Assembly: GCF_900110425.1 (NCBI RefSeq)
Contig: NZ_FODS01000002.1
Coordinates: 186,001-250,000, forward strand
From: Salinihabitans flavidus
Lineage (GTDB): Bacteria; Pseudomonadota; Alphaproteobacteria; Rhodobacterales; Rhodobacteraceae
Length of the DNA: 64,000 bases
Direction: 5' to 3'
A program made the translations under genes and the position numbers. How positions within the stretch are numbered: the stretch's first letter is position 1; every line of letters begins with the position of its first letter. This document shows, in pieces, positions 25,037 to 34,390 of the stretch. The notes under the pieces are model-generated. The model was not told where the DNA came from, did not search any database, and worked only from the letters and a program-made list of their open reading frames with translations.

Positions 25037-26698
25037 TCAACCCGGATCGCGCCACCGATTGACGATCGGATACCGCCGATCGAGCCAGAATGCCCGCTTC
25101 GACAGCCGCACCCCCGGCGCCGACTGGAAGCGCTTGTATTCCGACAGATAGAGCAGGTGTTCGATCCGCTTCACGGTCTCACGATCATACCCCGCCGCGA
25201 CACATTCCGCGACGGAGCTGTCCTCATCCACCAGCATGTAAAGGATGCCGTCCAGCACCTCATAGGGGGGCAGGCTGTCCTCATCCTTCTGATCGGGACG
25301 CAATTCCGCGCTGGGGGGTTTGTCGATCACGCCGGGCGGGATCGCCGCGCCCCCCGGTCCCTTCATCCACGCGCGATGCGTGCTGTTGCGCCAGCGCGCG
25401 GTCTCGAAGACGCGGGTCTTGTACATATCCTTGATCGGGTTGTAACCCCCTGCCATATCACCATAAATCGTGGCATACCCCACCGCCACCTCGGACTTGT
25501 TGCCAGTGGTCAGAAGCATTTCCCCGAACTTGTTGGACATCGCCATGAGCAGCAGACCGCGCAGCCGCGATTGGATATTCTCCTCGGCCAGACCGAAGGC
25601 CGACCCCTCGAAAAGCGGCGCCAGAGCCTCCGTCACCGCCGCCTGCGGCCCGGTGATCGGCACCGTGTCGTAGCGCACCCCCAGCCGCGTGGCGACCTCC
25701 CGCGCATCGTCTAGAGAGGCTTGGCTCGTGAACTCCGACGGCAGCATCACGCAGCGCACATTCTCCGCGCCCACCGCATCCACGGCGATCGTGGCCACCA
25801 TGGCGGAGTCGATCCCGCCCGATAACCCCAGCAAAACCTTGGAAAATCCCGCCTTGCGCAGGTAATCCCGAAGCGCCTCCACGCAGACCCGGTAGTCCTG
25901 TTCCTCGCCCGGCGGCAGCACCGCCTTCTCACCGTGCAGCGCCCGCCAGCCGCCGTCCTCATCCCGCTCGAAATCGACATGCACGACACGCTCGTCAAAG
26001 ACCGGAAGCTGCACTGCCAGCTCTCCTCCGGGGTTGATCACGAAGGTGCCGCCATCGAACACCTGATCGTCCTGACCGCCCACCATGTTGAGGTAGATCA
26101 GCGGCAGCCCGGTCTCGATCACCCGCGCGACCATGTGGTTCATCCGGCGGTCGAACTTGTCGCGGTAATAGGGCGAACCATTTGGAACCAAAAGGATTTC
26201 CGCCCCCGATTCCTGAAGTGTCTCGGCCACGTCCTCGAACCACGCATCCTCGCAGACCGGGGTTCCCACGCGCGCCTCGCCAATCGCGACAGGCCCGCCC
26301 AGCGGGCCGGGATCGAACTGCCGCTTCTCGTCGAAGACGGTGTAATTGGGCAGGTGGTGCTTGAACTGCCGCGACACGATTTTCCCGCCCCGACAGATGA
26401 AATAGGCGTTGTAGAGCTTGCCATCCTCGGCACAAGGCCCCCCGATCGCCAGCGCCGGCCCCTCCGCGCAGTCCCGCGCCAGCGCCTCGATCTGCGCCAT
26501 CGCGGCACGCTGCACCGCCGGCTTCATCACGAGATCCTGCGGGTTGTAGCCAAGAATGAACATCTCCGGCAGCGCCACCAGATCCGCCCCCGCCGCGCGC
26601 CCTTCGTCCCAGGCCGCACGGGCAAGCGCGGCATTTCCCGCCAGATCGCCCACCACCGGGTTCGCCTGCGCCAGTGTCACGCGGAATCTCTTGGCCAT
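25037..26698 (-). CDS. nadE: Glutamine-dependent NAD+ synthetase
   Basis: NadE amidates nicotinate adenine dinucleotide to NAD+, using ammonia released from glutamine by its own N-terminal nitrilase-like domain. In this 553-residue protein the glutaminase triad is E45, K113 (FKHHLPNY) and C149 (TPVCEDAWF). The synthetase ATP loop is SGGIDS at 293-298. The ATG at 26698 follows GGGAG with good spacing. With nadA and nadC elsewhere in the window, it completes the late steps of NAD synthesis. Confidence 0.97.
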   Translation of the reverse strand: MAKRFRVTLAQANPVVGDLAGNAALARAAWDEGRAAGADLVALPEMFILGYNPQDLVMKPAVQRAAMAQIEALARDCAEGPALAIGGPCAEDGKLYNAYFICRGGKIVSRQFKHHLPNYTVFDEKRQFDPGPLGGPVAIGEARVGTPVCEDAWFEDVAETLQESGAEILLVPNGSPYYRDKFDRRMNHMVARVIETGLPLIYLNMVGGQDDQVFDGGTFVINPGGELAVQLPVFDERVVHVDFERDEDGGWRALHGEKAVLPPGEEQDYRVCVEALRDYLRKAGFSKVLLGLSGGIDSAMVATIAVDAVGAENVRCVMLPSEFTSQASLDDAREVATRLGVRYDTVPITGPQAAVTEALAPLFEGSAFGLAEENIQSRLRGLLLMAMSNKFGEMLLTTGNKSEVAVGYATIYGDMAGGYNPIKDMYKTRVFETARWRNSTHRAWMKGPGGAAIPPGVIDKPPSAELRPDQKDEDSLPPYEVLDGILYMLVDEDSSVAECVAAGYDRETVKRIEHLLYLSEYKRFQSAPGVRLSKRAFWLDRRYPIVNRWRDPG

Positions 26699-26856
26699 GA
26701 TCGCTCCCAAAACCTGCTGTGCTGCCCCGAGATCTAGCAGAACCAGCCGCGGGGAAAAGCGCAAAGGGGCAAAAGACATTGCCCCGCGCGCCAGCCTGTT
26801 CTAGGTTTGCACCGGGCCGCAATGGCGGTATGGGATGAACCCATGGGGCGAAGAAG

Positions 26857-28272
26857 ATGAACGTAATACAGGCATTTTCACTGACGATACTGGGGTTTGG
26901 TCTTTTGGCCGCGCCGCCGGGAATTGCGCAGGACCGCGAGGTGCTGACCAAGCAATACGACGATGGCGGCGTCTATGAGGGCACCTTCAAGGACGGGCTG
27001 CAACATGGCACCGGCACGTATCGGCTTCCGAATGGATATGAATATTCCGGCGAGTGGGTCGAGGGGGAAATCCGCGGCAAAGGCCAGGCGCGCTTTCCCA
27101 ACGGGTCGGTCTATGAGGGCGAGTTTGCCAAGGGCAAGCCGCATGGCGTCGGCAAGATCACCTTCACCGACGGCGGCACCTATGAGGGCGAGTGGCAAGA
27201 GGGCAAGATCACCGGCACCGGCACGGCCACCTATGCCAACGGCGTGCGCTACGAGGGCGAGTTTCTCAATGCCATGCACCACGGGCGCGGCGTGATGACG
27301 AGCCCCGGCGGCTACGTCTATGACGGCGACTGGGTCAATGGTGTGAAGGAAGGCACTGGCCGCATCACCTATCCCGACGGCGCTGTCTACGAAGGCGAAA
27401 TCGTCGCCGGAGAGCGCGCGGGCGAAGGCACGCTCACCATGCCCGACGGCCTTGTCTACGAAGGGCTCTGGAGCGCCGGACAGATCGACGGCACCGGCAA
27501 GCTCACCCAGCCCAACGGCGACGTCTACGAGGGTGACCTGTCAGGCGGCCAACGCGACGGGCAGGGCCGTGTCACCTATGCCAATGGAGATGTCTACGAG
27601 GGCGAGTTCGCGGGTGACAAGCGCCACGGACAAGGCACCTTCACCGGCGTGGACGGCTATGAATACGTCGGGTCCTGGGTCGATGGCCGGATTGAGGGCG
27701 AAGGCACCGTGACCTATCCTGACGGGTCGGTCTATACCGGGCAGTTCCGCGCCGATCTGGCCGACGGCACGGGCAAGATCACCTATCCCGACGGCTCCAC
27801 CTATGAGGGCGAATGGGTCGCCGGCGTGATCGAGGGCGAGGGCAAGGCCACCTATGCCAACGGCCTGACCTATGAGGGCGAGTTCAAGAACGCCAAGAAC
27901 CACGGCTACGGCGTGATGACCTATGCCGACGGCTACCGCTACGAGGGCGAGTGGCAGGAGGGGCAGCGCCACGGACAGGGCAAGGCGACCTATCCCGACG
28001 GCACCGTCTACACCGGCCAGTTCGCCAATGGGCAGCGTCATGGCGAGGGCAAGATCGTCATGCCCGACGGGTTCGAATATGCAGGCGAATGGCAGAACGG
28101 GGAGATCAGCGGACAGGGCGTCGCCACCTATGCCAACGGCGATGTCTATGAGGGCACGTTCAAGGACGGCAAGCGCCAGGGTGAAGGCACGATGCGCTAT
28201 GCCAGCGGCGAAAGCGCGGAAGGCGAATGGGAAAACGGCGCGCTGACCCGCACCTCCGAAAATTCCGAGTGA
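26857..28272 (+). CDS. Exported MORN-repeat protein with about 18 repeats
   Basis: This 471-residue protein has a signal peptide (residues 1-24, ending GIAQ) and then consists almost wholly of 23-residue MORN repeats of the form YEGEWxxGxxxGxGxxTYxNG. I count 18 full repeats and a partial nineteenth. MORN repeats make extended beta-hairpin stacks that often bind lipids or proteins. Repeats 1-9 and 10-18 match pairwise in order. For example, repeats 5 and 14 share NA-HG-GVMT, and repeats 4 and 13 share TYEGEW and ATYANG. The second block begins exactly 621 bp (9 x 69) after the first. The protein therefore arose by tandem duplication of a nine-repeat block. Specific function unknown. Confidence 0.93.
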   Translation: MNVIQAFSLTILGFGLLAAPPGIAQDREVLTKQYDDGGVYEGTFKDGLQHGTGTYRLPNGYEYSGEWVEGEIRGKGQARFPNGSVYEGEFAKGKPHGVGKITFTDGGTYEGEWQEGKITGTGTATYANGVRYEGEFLNAMHHGRGVMTSPGGYVYDGDWVNGVKEGTGRITYPDGAVYEGEIVAGERAGEGTLTMPDGLVYEGLWSAGQIDGTGKLTQPNGDVYEGDLSGGQRDGQGRVTYANGDVYEGEFAGDKRHGQGTFTGVDGYEYVGSWVDGRIEGEGTVTYPDGSVYTGQFRADLADGTGKITYPDGSTYEGEWVAGVIEGEGKATYANGLTYEGEFKNAKNHGYGVMTYADGYRYEGEWQEGQRHGQGKATYPDGTVYTGQFANGQRHGEGKIVMPDGFEYAGEWQNGEISGQGVATYANGDVYEGTFKDGKRQGEGTMRYASGESAEGEWENGALTRTSENSE

Positions 28273-28322
28273 TCAGCGCAGCCGGTCCGCGTCACGATCA
28301 CCAGGCACCAGACCAAGGCAGC

Positions 28323-28988
28323 CTACCACGGCACGGACTTGCCCCGCCAGTCGAGGAACAGCCCGGTCTTATCGGGCGTCAACCCGTCGATCACGCCAAG
28401 CAGGTTCTCTGCCGCATCCTCAGGCGGCACAGACGGATGGCGGGCCAGGTATTTCTCGGTGAAGGCGGTCCGCACCGTACCGGGATGCAGCGCCACGCAA
28501 ATGGCCTCGCGGTGGCTGCGCCCCAACTCGATGGCCGCGGTGTGAATCATCTGGTTGAGCGCGGCCTTGGCCGTGCGGTAGCTGTACCAGCCGCCAAAAC
28601 CGTTGTCGCCGATGGAGCCGACCCGCGCCGATAGCGCCGCAAAAACGGCACGCCGGTCGCGCGGCAGGAGCCTGACGCCATGCTTGAGGATCAGCGAGGG
28701 GCCGATGCAATTGAGCGCGAACTGATCCATCATCGCCCCGGCGGTGACATGTTTGAGCGCCTTTTCCGGCTGCGCGCCGTTGATTTCCAATGCGCCCGTC
28801 GCCACGAGAATGAGGTCATAAGGCCCGTCAAGCCGCCCCAGCGCCGCTTCGACCGCCGATTCACGGGTCACGTCAAGCCCGTCCGCGCTGCGCGACAGCC
28901 CCGTGACCGCCACGCCGCGCGCCCGAAGCGCCCCGGCAACGGCCTGCCCGATGCCCCCCGACGCCCCGATGATCAATGCCTTTTCCAT
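28323..28988 (-). CDS. SDR family oxidoreductase (CsgA/C-factor-like)
   Basis: This 221-residue short-chain dehydrogenase has the cofactor motif GASGGIG (residues 8-14) and the active-site pair YRTAK (YxxxK). Matching segments SARVGSIGDNGFGGWYSYRTAKAALNQ and ALHPGTVRTAF resemble the C-factor (CsgA)-like subgroup, whose members reduce carbonyls of largely unknown identity. The ATG at 28988 begins directly at the Rossmann strand (MEKALIIGASG). The gene converges with the MORN gene and is divergent from leuA. Confidence 0.87.
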   Translation of the reverse strand: MEKALIIGASGGIGQAVAGALRARGVAVTGLSRSADGLDVTRESAVEAALGRLDGPYDLILVATGALEINGAQPEKALKHVTAGAMMDQFALNCIGPSLILKHGVRLLPRDRRAVFAALSARVGSIGDNGFGGWYSYRTAKAALNQMIHTAAIELGRSHREAICVALHPGTVRTAFTEKYLARHPSVPPEDAAENLLGVIDGLTPDKTGLFLDWRGKSVPW

Positions 28989-29059
28989 ATGCCCTGACCT
29001 AGCGGGACGCGGCCGTGGTTCAAGCACGCCTACGCCACCCCGCAGATAAAAATTCGGGG

Positions 29060-29088
29060 TTTTCATCGCCGCGCCCGGCTCTTATAGT
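29060..29088 (+). promoter_or_regulatory. Candidate sigma-70 promoter of the leuA leader
   Basis: TTTTCA (29060-29065) and TATAGT (29083-29088) are separated by 17 bases. The predicted transcription start near 29095-29096 falls on the A of the leader-peptide ATG. The -35 match is weak and the -10 match is good. Confidence 0.5.
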
Positions 29089-29095
29089 TCCGCCC

Positions 29096-29185
29096 ATGCT
29101 GAAGCAGGACCATATCACGCCCCACGCACACCGCGATGACTGCGGTGGGTTCCCTGCTGGCCTTCTTCTCCTAGCCCGCCTCTGA
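29096..29185 (+). CDS. leuL: leuA leader peptide, 29 residues, leucine-rich C-terminus
   Basis: A 29-codon frame beginning with ATG at 29096 ends in GLLLLARL followed by TGA. Four consecutive leucine codons (CTT CTT CTC CTA) at 29162-29173 and a fifth at 29180 include CTA, which is rare in such GC-rich DNA. This is the hallmark of a transcription-attenuation leader that senses charged tRNA-Leu. The predicted transcription start coincides with the ATG, so translation may be leaderless, as known for the trpL leader of Sinorhizobium. The gene is too short for routine gene finders. Confidence 0.85.
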   Translation: MLKQDHITPHAHRDDCGGFPAGLLLLARL

Positions 29186-29220
29186 GCGTGCCGTTCCGGC
29201 GCGACCGCTCAGAGGGGAAC
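29129..29220 (+). promoter_or_regulatory. leuA leader RNA: alternative stem-loops (attenuator region)
   Basis: Three pairings are visible. CACCGC/GCGGTG (29129-29134 with 29142-29147) lies within the leader peptide. A perfect 10-bp stem CCTCTGAGCG/CGCTCAGAGG (29179-29188 with 29206-29215) overlaps the leader stop codon. GTTCCC/GGGAAC (29149-29154 with 29215-29220) can compete with it. There is no run of T after the 10-bp stem, so the terminator is not a textbook one. Ribosome position on the leucine codons could decide which stem forms. Confidence 0.65.
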
Positions 29221-29263
29221 GCATTCGCGCCAAAGGCTTACGGAGAAATGAAAGAGACCCGAC

Positions 29264-30835
29264 ATGACCGAGATTGATCAAGACCGTGTGTTGATTTTCG
29301 ACACGACCCTGCGCGATGGCGAACAAAGCCCCGGCGCGACGATGACCCATGAGGAAAAACTCGAGATCGCCGAGATGCTCGACGACATGGGCGTTGATAT
29401 CATCGAGGCCGGCTTTCCCATCGCGTCCGAGGGGGATTTCCGCGCCGTGAGCGAGATCGCGAAACGGTCGAAGAATGCCCGCATCTGCGGCCTTGCCCGC
29501 GCCAATCCTGCGGACATCGACCGCGCGTGGGACGCTGTGAAACATGCCCGGCACAGCCGTATTCACACCTTCATCGGCACATCGCCGCTGCACCGCGCCA
29601 TTCCGAACCTGACCCAGGACGAGATGGCGGAGCGTATCCACGAGACAGTGACCCACGCCCGCAACCTGTGCGACAATGTGCAATGGTCCCCGATGGACGC
29701 AACGCGCACCGAATGGGATTACCTGCGCCGCGTTGTGGAGATTGCCATCAAGGCGGGCGCCACGACGATCAATATTCCCGACACCGTCGGCTATACCGCG
29801 CCGGTGGAATCGGCCGATCTGATCCGCCGGCTGATCGCCGAGGTGCCGGGCGGCGACGAGGTGGTGTTCGCCACCCATTGCCACAACGACCTCGGCATGG
29901 CCACGGCCAACGCGCTGGCTGCCGTCGAAGGCGGCGCACGTCAGATCGAATGCACCATCAACGGGCTGGGCGAACGCGCCGGCAACACCGCGCTGGAAGA
30001 GGTGGTGATGGCGCTCAAGGTGCGCAACGACATCCTGCCGTGGAACACCGCCGTGGACACCCGCAAGATCATGGCAATCTCGCGCCGCGTGGCCACTGTC
30101 TCGGGCTTTCCGGTGCAGTTCAACAAGGCCATTGTCGGCAAGAATGCCTTTGCCCATGAATCGGGTATCCATCAGGACGGCATGCTCAAGAACGCCGAGA
30201 CCTTCGAGATCATGCGCCCGGAAGATGTGGGCCTGATGTCCTCCAACCTCGTGATGGGCAAGCATTCGGGCCGCGCGGCCCTGCGCGACAAGCTGCATCA
30301 GCTTGGCTTCGAGGTGGGGGACAACCAGCTCAAGGATGTCTTCGTGCGGTTCAAGGAACTCGCCGACCGCAAGAAAGAGGTTTATGACGAAGACATCATC
30401 GCCTTGATGCATGCGGGCGAGGAATCCGAGAATGATCGCCTGAAGCTCAGGCACCTGCGTGTGGTCTGCGGCACCGACAGCCCGCAGAGCGCCGAGCTTA
30501 CGCTGGAAATCGACGGAGAGGAAAAGCAGATCACCGCCACCGGCGACGGTCCCGTCGATGCCAGTTTCAACGCGGTGAAGATGCTTCACCCGCATAACGC
30601 GCATCTGCAACTCTATCAGGTGCATGCCGTGACCGAAGGCACCGATGCGCAGGCCACCGTTTCCGTGCGGATGGAAGAGCACGGGGTGATCGCCACGGGC
30701 CAGTCGGCCGACACCGATACCGTCGTGGCCAGCGTGAAGGCCTATATCCACGCGCTCAACCGCCTGCTGGTGCGGCGCGGCAAGATGGGCGAAGGCGCCG
30801 ACGCCAAGGAAATCTCCTACAAGGACGTGTCCTGA
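29264..30835 (+). CDS. leuA: 2-isopropylmalate synthase
   Basis: LeuA condenses 2-oxoisovalerate with acetyl-CoA, the first committed step of leucine synthesis. The 523-residue protein has the HMGL-like catalytic signature FDTTLRDGEQSPGA (residues 9-22), the metal-binding HCHNDLG, and the second signature INGLGERAGNTALEEVVMA. The C-terminal third is the leucine-binding regulatory domain. It is preceded by a leucine-rich leader peptide and alternative stem-loops, so expression is probably controlled by attenuation as well as by allosteric feedback. Confidence 0.98.
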   Translation: MTEIDQDRVLIFDTTLRDGEQSPGATMTHEEKLEIAEMLDDMGVDIIEAGFPIASEGDFRAVSEIAKRSKNARICGLARANPADIDRAWDAVKHARHSRIHTFIGTSPLHRAIPNLTQDEMAERIHETVTHARNLCDNVQWSPMDATRTEWDYLRRVVEIAIKAGATTINIPDTVGYTAPVESADLIRRLIAEVPGGDEVVFATHCHNDLGMATANALAAVEGGARQIECTINGLGERAGNTALEEVVMALKVRNDILPWNTAVDTRKIMAISRRVATVSGFPVQFNKAIVGKNAFAHESGIHQDGMLKNAETFEIMRPEDVGLMSSNLVMGKHSGRAALRDKLHQLGFEVGDNQLKDVFVRFKELADRKKEVYDEDIIALMHAGEESENDRLKLRHLRVVCGTDSPQSAELTLEIDGEEKQITATGDGPVDASFNAVKMLHPHNAHLQLYQVHAVTEGTDAQATVSVRMEEHGVIATGQSADTDTVVASVKAYIHALNRLLVRRGKMGEGADAKEISYKDVS

Positions 30836-30890
30836 TCTCCGGGGGCCGCCATGGTGCGGCCCCTTCCCGCCCCGCGCCGCTCTCGGTGCA

Positions 30891-31673
30891 TCACGCCGAA
30901 AGTTGCGCGAAGAGGCCCGACAGGCGGTCCCCTTCCTGCTTCAGGCCATAGGGCGCGTTGACCACGAACATCCCCGATCCCACCATTCGGTGCCCCTCGC
31001 GGGCCGATGGAAACCGCACCTCATGGCGCAACACGCCGGGAAGGGCCAGCGCCTCCAGCGCCGTCAGCATCGGCTCATGCGCCCGCGCAGTCAGGATCGG
31101 ATACCAAAGCGCGATCACCCCCACGTTCCACTTGCGGTGCAGCTTTGCGATCTGCTCCGGGATGCGCGTGTAGTCGGTCTTCACCTCATAGCTCGGGTCG
31201 ATCAGAAGCATCCCCCGGCGCGGAGTGGGCGGGCAGAGCGCCTGCACCATCTCGAACCCGTCGCGGCGATGCACGCCCGCGCGCCCGCCCAACACCTGCT
31301 CAAGCGCCGTCGCCTCCTGCGGGTGAAGCTCGGCAAGGTCAATCCGGTCGCCCGCGCGCAGCAGCGCCGCCGCTATCATCGGAGAGCCGGGATATGCCGC
31401 ATCCCCATGAGCCGCCCGCACCTTTGACAGCACGCGTGCATAGGGGTGATCGTCGCCGAACCACGCCTCCACGCGCCCGATACCGGCCACCGCCTCGCCG
31501 GTTCTGATCGCCTCCTGCGCCGACAGATCATAAAGGCCCCGCCCGGCATGACTTTCCATGTAGACGAGCGGCTTGTCCTTGCGCGTCAAATAGTCGAGCA
31601 TCGCCGCCAGAAGCGCGTGTTTGTGCACGTCGGCCAGGTTTCCGGCGTGATAAGTATGTTGATAGGACAGCAT
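30891..31673 (-). CDS. rlmJ: 23S rRNA (adenine(2030)-N6)-methyltransferase RlmJ
   Basis: RlmJ methylates A2030 of 23S rRNA using S-adenosylmethionine. The 260-residue protein starts MLSYQHTYHAGNLADVHKHAL, which is strongly typical of the family. It contains YMESHAGRGLYDL near the SAM-binding site and LIDPSYEVKTDY in place of the catalytic DPPY-type loop. The length fits (about 280 in E. coli). It is convergent with leuA and divergent from mreB. Confidence 0.95.
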   Translation of the reverse strand: MLSYQHTYHAGNLADVHKHALLAAMLDYLTRKDKPLVYMESHAGRGLYDLSAQEAIRTGEAVAGIGRVEAWFGDDHPYARVLSKVRAAHGDAAYPGSPMIAAALLRAGDRIDLAELHPQEATALEQVLGGRAGVHRRDGFEMVQALCPPTPRRGMLLIDPSYEVKTDYTRIPEQIAKLHRKWNVGVIALWYPILTARAHEPMLTALEALALPGVLRHEVRFPSAREGHRMVGSGMFVVNAPYGLKQEGDRLSGLFAQLSA

Positions 31674-31752
31674 ACCTCCCTTTTAACGCTGCATCGCGGC
31701 GCTTGACAGGGTCATCGCGGCGGAATGGCGCTTATTCTGTCTCGCGAGGGCC

Positions 31753-31781
31753 TTTCACAAAACCCTTCCCAGCCCTATAAG
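31753..31781 (+). promoter_or_regulatory. Candidate promoter of the mre operon
   Basis: TTTCAC (31753-31758) and TATAAG (31776-31781) are 17 bases apart. The -10 match is fair and the -35 match weak. The predicted start near 31788 would place a strong hairpin at the very 5' end of the mreB message. Confidence 0.4.
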
Positions 31782-31788
31782 GAAGCCC

Positions 31789-31814
31789 GGCCCGCGATCT
31801 TCGACTCGCGGGCC
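31789..31814 (+). other. Perfect 9-bp stem-loop in the mreB leader
   Basis: GGCCCGCGA (31789-31797) pairs perfectly with TCGCGGGCC (31806-31814) around an 8-base loop. It lies 32 bases upstream of the mreB ATG. A 5'-terminal stem of this kind usually protects mRNA from 5'-end-dependent decay. No T-run follows, so it is unlikely to be a terminator. Confidence 0.6.
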
Positions 31815-31843
31815 CTAACACCTGTTGTGCTGGAATCGGATAA

Positions 31844-32887
<1,044 letters not shown>

Positions 32888-32958
32888 CGTGATTGGTGCC
32901 CCGGCTGGCGGCATGCTACATCTCTGACATGTCCTTCTGATACGAGGGGGAATGGCCC

Positions 32959-33858
32959 TTGGCCAGAGACAGGACACAAGGCGAAGATTACGTCGGCCCG
33001 CTCAAACGGTTGCTTCTGGGCGTTCTTGTGCTGTGCCTGATCGGTATCTTCCTGGTCTGGCGTATCGACAGCCCCCGCGTAGAGCGGTTTCGCGCGCAGG
33101 TGGTCGATACCGTCGTGCCCAACTTCGACTGGGCGCTGGCCCCGGTCACGGCCAGCGTCAACCTGCTCCGTGATTTTCAGAGCTATCAGCGCATGGCGCA
33201 GCAAAACCGGGAGTTGCGCCGCGAATTGCAGCAAATGAAGGCATGGAAAGAGGCGGCATTGCAACTCGAACAGGAAAACGCACGGCTGCTCGATCTCAAC
33301 AACGTGCGGCTCGATCCGCAGCTGACCTATGTCACCGGCGTGGTCATGGCCGATAGCGGATCTCCCTTCCGGCAGTCGGTGCTGCTCAATATCGGGGCGC
33401 GCGACGGAATCGTGGATGGTTGGGCGGCAATGGACGGAATCGGGCTTGTGGGCCGGATCTCGGGCGTTGGCGACAGCACCAGCCGCGTGATCCTGCTGAC
33501 CGACAGCTCAAGCCGGATTCCGGCGGTCATCCAGCCCTCTGGCCAGACCGGGCTTATCGTCGGCGACAACACCCTCGCGCCACCGATTGATTTTCTGGAG
33601 ACCCCCGATCAGGTGCGTCCGGGCGACCGCGTGGTCAGTTCCGGCGACGGCGGGGTCTTTCCGTCCGGGTTGCTGATCGGACAGGTCGCCACCGATCCAG
33701 ACGGTCGTCTTCGGGTCCGGCTTGCCGCAGACTATGAGCGGCTCGAATTCCTGCGGGTCCTGCGCGATCATGGCCATCAACGCATCCTGTCGCACGGTGA
33801 TCTGGTGATCCCCGATTCCACCGCGCCCGCCTCCACACGCGAGGTGCCCGATGGCTGA
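32959..33858 (+). CDS. mreC: Rod-shape-determining protein MreC
   Basis: MreC is a periplasmic bitopic protein that links MreB to the PBP2-RodA wall synthase. The 299-residue protein has one membrane helix (about residues 16-36), a coiled-coil (around FQSYQRMAQQNRELRRELQQMKAWKEAALQLEQENARL) and the beta-rich domain with GARDGIVDGWAAMDGIGLVGRI and SRIPAVIQ. I chose the TTG at 32959 since GAGGGGG lies upstream with good spacing and the nearby ATG at 32952 is out of frame. The stop overlaps mreD by eight bases. Confidence 0.94.
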   Translation: MARDRTQGEDYVGPLKRLLLGVLVLCLIGIFLVWRIDSPRVERFRAQVVDTVVPNFDWALAPVTASVNLLRDFQSYQRMAQQNRELRRELQQMKAWKEAALQLEQENARLLDLNNVRLDPQLTYVTGVVMADSGSPFRQSVLLNIGARDGIVDGWAAMDGIGLVGRISGVGDSTSRVILLTDSSSRIPAVIQPSGQTGLIVGDNTLAPPIDFLETPDQVRPGDRVVSSGDGGVFPSGLLIGQVATDPDGRLRVRLAADYERLEFLRVLRDHGHQRILSHGDLVIPDSTAPASTREVPDG

Positions 33859-34390
33859 GCGGAACGCTTCCAGGATCTGGATCATGCGGCTGGTGTTTGT
33901 CGGCGTGTCGCTCGCGGTGATCTTCATGCAGCTTTTGCCGCTTGAGACCACGCCGCGCCGCTGGACCGGGCCGGATCTTCTTGTGGTGTTTTCCTGCGCA
34001 TGGGTCTTGCGGCGGCCCGACTATGCCCCGCCCCTTCTCATCGCCGCGATCATGTTGCTGGCCGATTTCCTGTTCCTGCGGCCCCCGGGCCTCTTTGCCG
34101 CCGTAACGGTCATCGCCTGCGAGGCTCTGCGCCGCCGCGTGCCCAATCTTCGCGGCATGCCTTTCGCGCTCGAATGGCTGACAGCCACCGGCGCGATCGT
34201 CGGGATCGCGCTTGGCAACCGAATCCTGCTGTCGGTATTCCTTGTCGATCAGGTTCCGCTTGGCCTGACGCTGATCCAGACGATCATGAGTGCGGCGGTC
34301 TATCCGCTCGTGGTGCTGGTGTCGTGGTTCCTCCTTGGACTGCGCAAACTCAGCGCGCGCGATGTCGAGGGTCTGGGGGGCCGGGTATGA
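33851..34390 (+). CDS. mreD: Rod-shape-determining protein MreD
   Basis: MreD is a small integral membrane protein of the elongasome. This 179-residue protein has about five hydrophobic segments, and a charged N-terminus (MAERNASRIWIMR) precedes the first. Sequence conservation in the family is low, so the call rests on membrane topology, size and position between mreC and mrdA. It overlaps mreC by eight bases, and its stop overlaps the mrdA start as ATGA. Confidence 0.93.
   Translation: MAERNASRIWIMRLVFVGVSLAVIFMQLLPLETTPRRWTGPDLLVVFSCAWVLRRPDYAPPLLIAAIMLLADFLFLRPPGLFAAVTVIACEALRRRVPNLRGMPFALEWLTATGAIVGIALGNRILLSVFLVDQVPLGLTLIQTIMSAAVYPLVVLVSWFLLGLRKLSARDVEGLGGRV

Noticed and set aside
26971-28212. 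Regular 69-bp repeats considered as a CRISPR-like or satellite array
   Set aside because: The period is a multiple of three, the repeats are translated in one frame, and they encode MORN units.
29096-29263. Leader upstream of leuA considered as a T-box or metabolite riboswitch
   Set aside because: A leucine-rich open frame with overlapping stems explains the region better, and no T-box or known aptamer core motifs were seen.
29171-30751. 526-codon open frame on the minus strand
   Set aside because: It is antisense to leuA, which is unambiguous. The predicted protein is histidine- and arginine-rich, as expected for a shadow.
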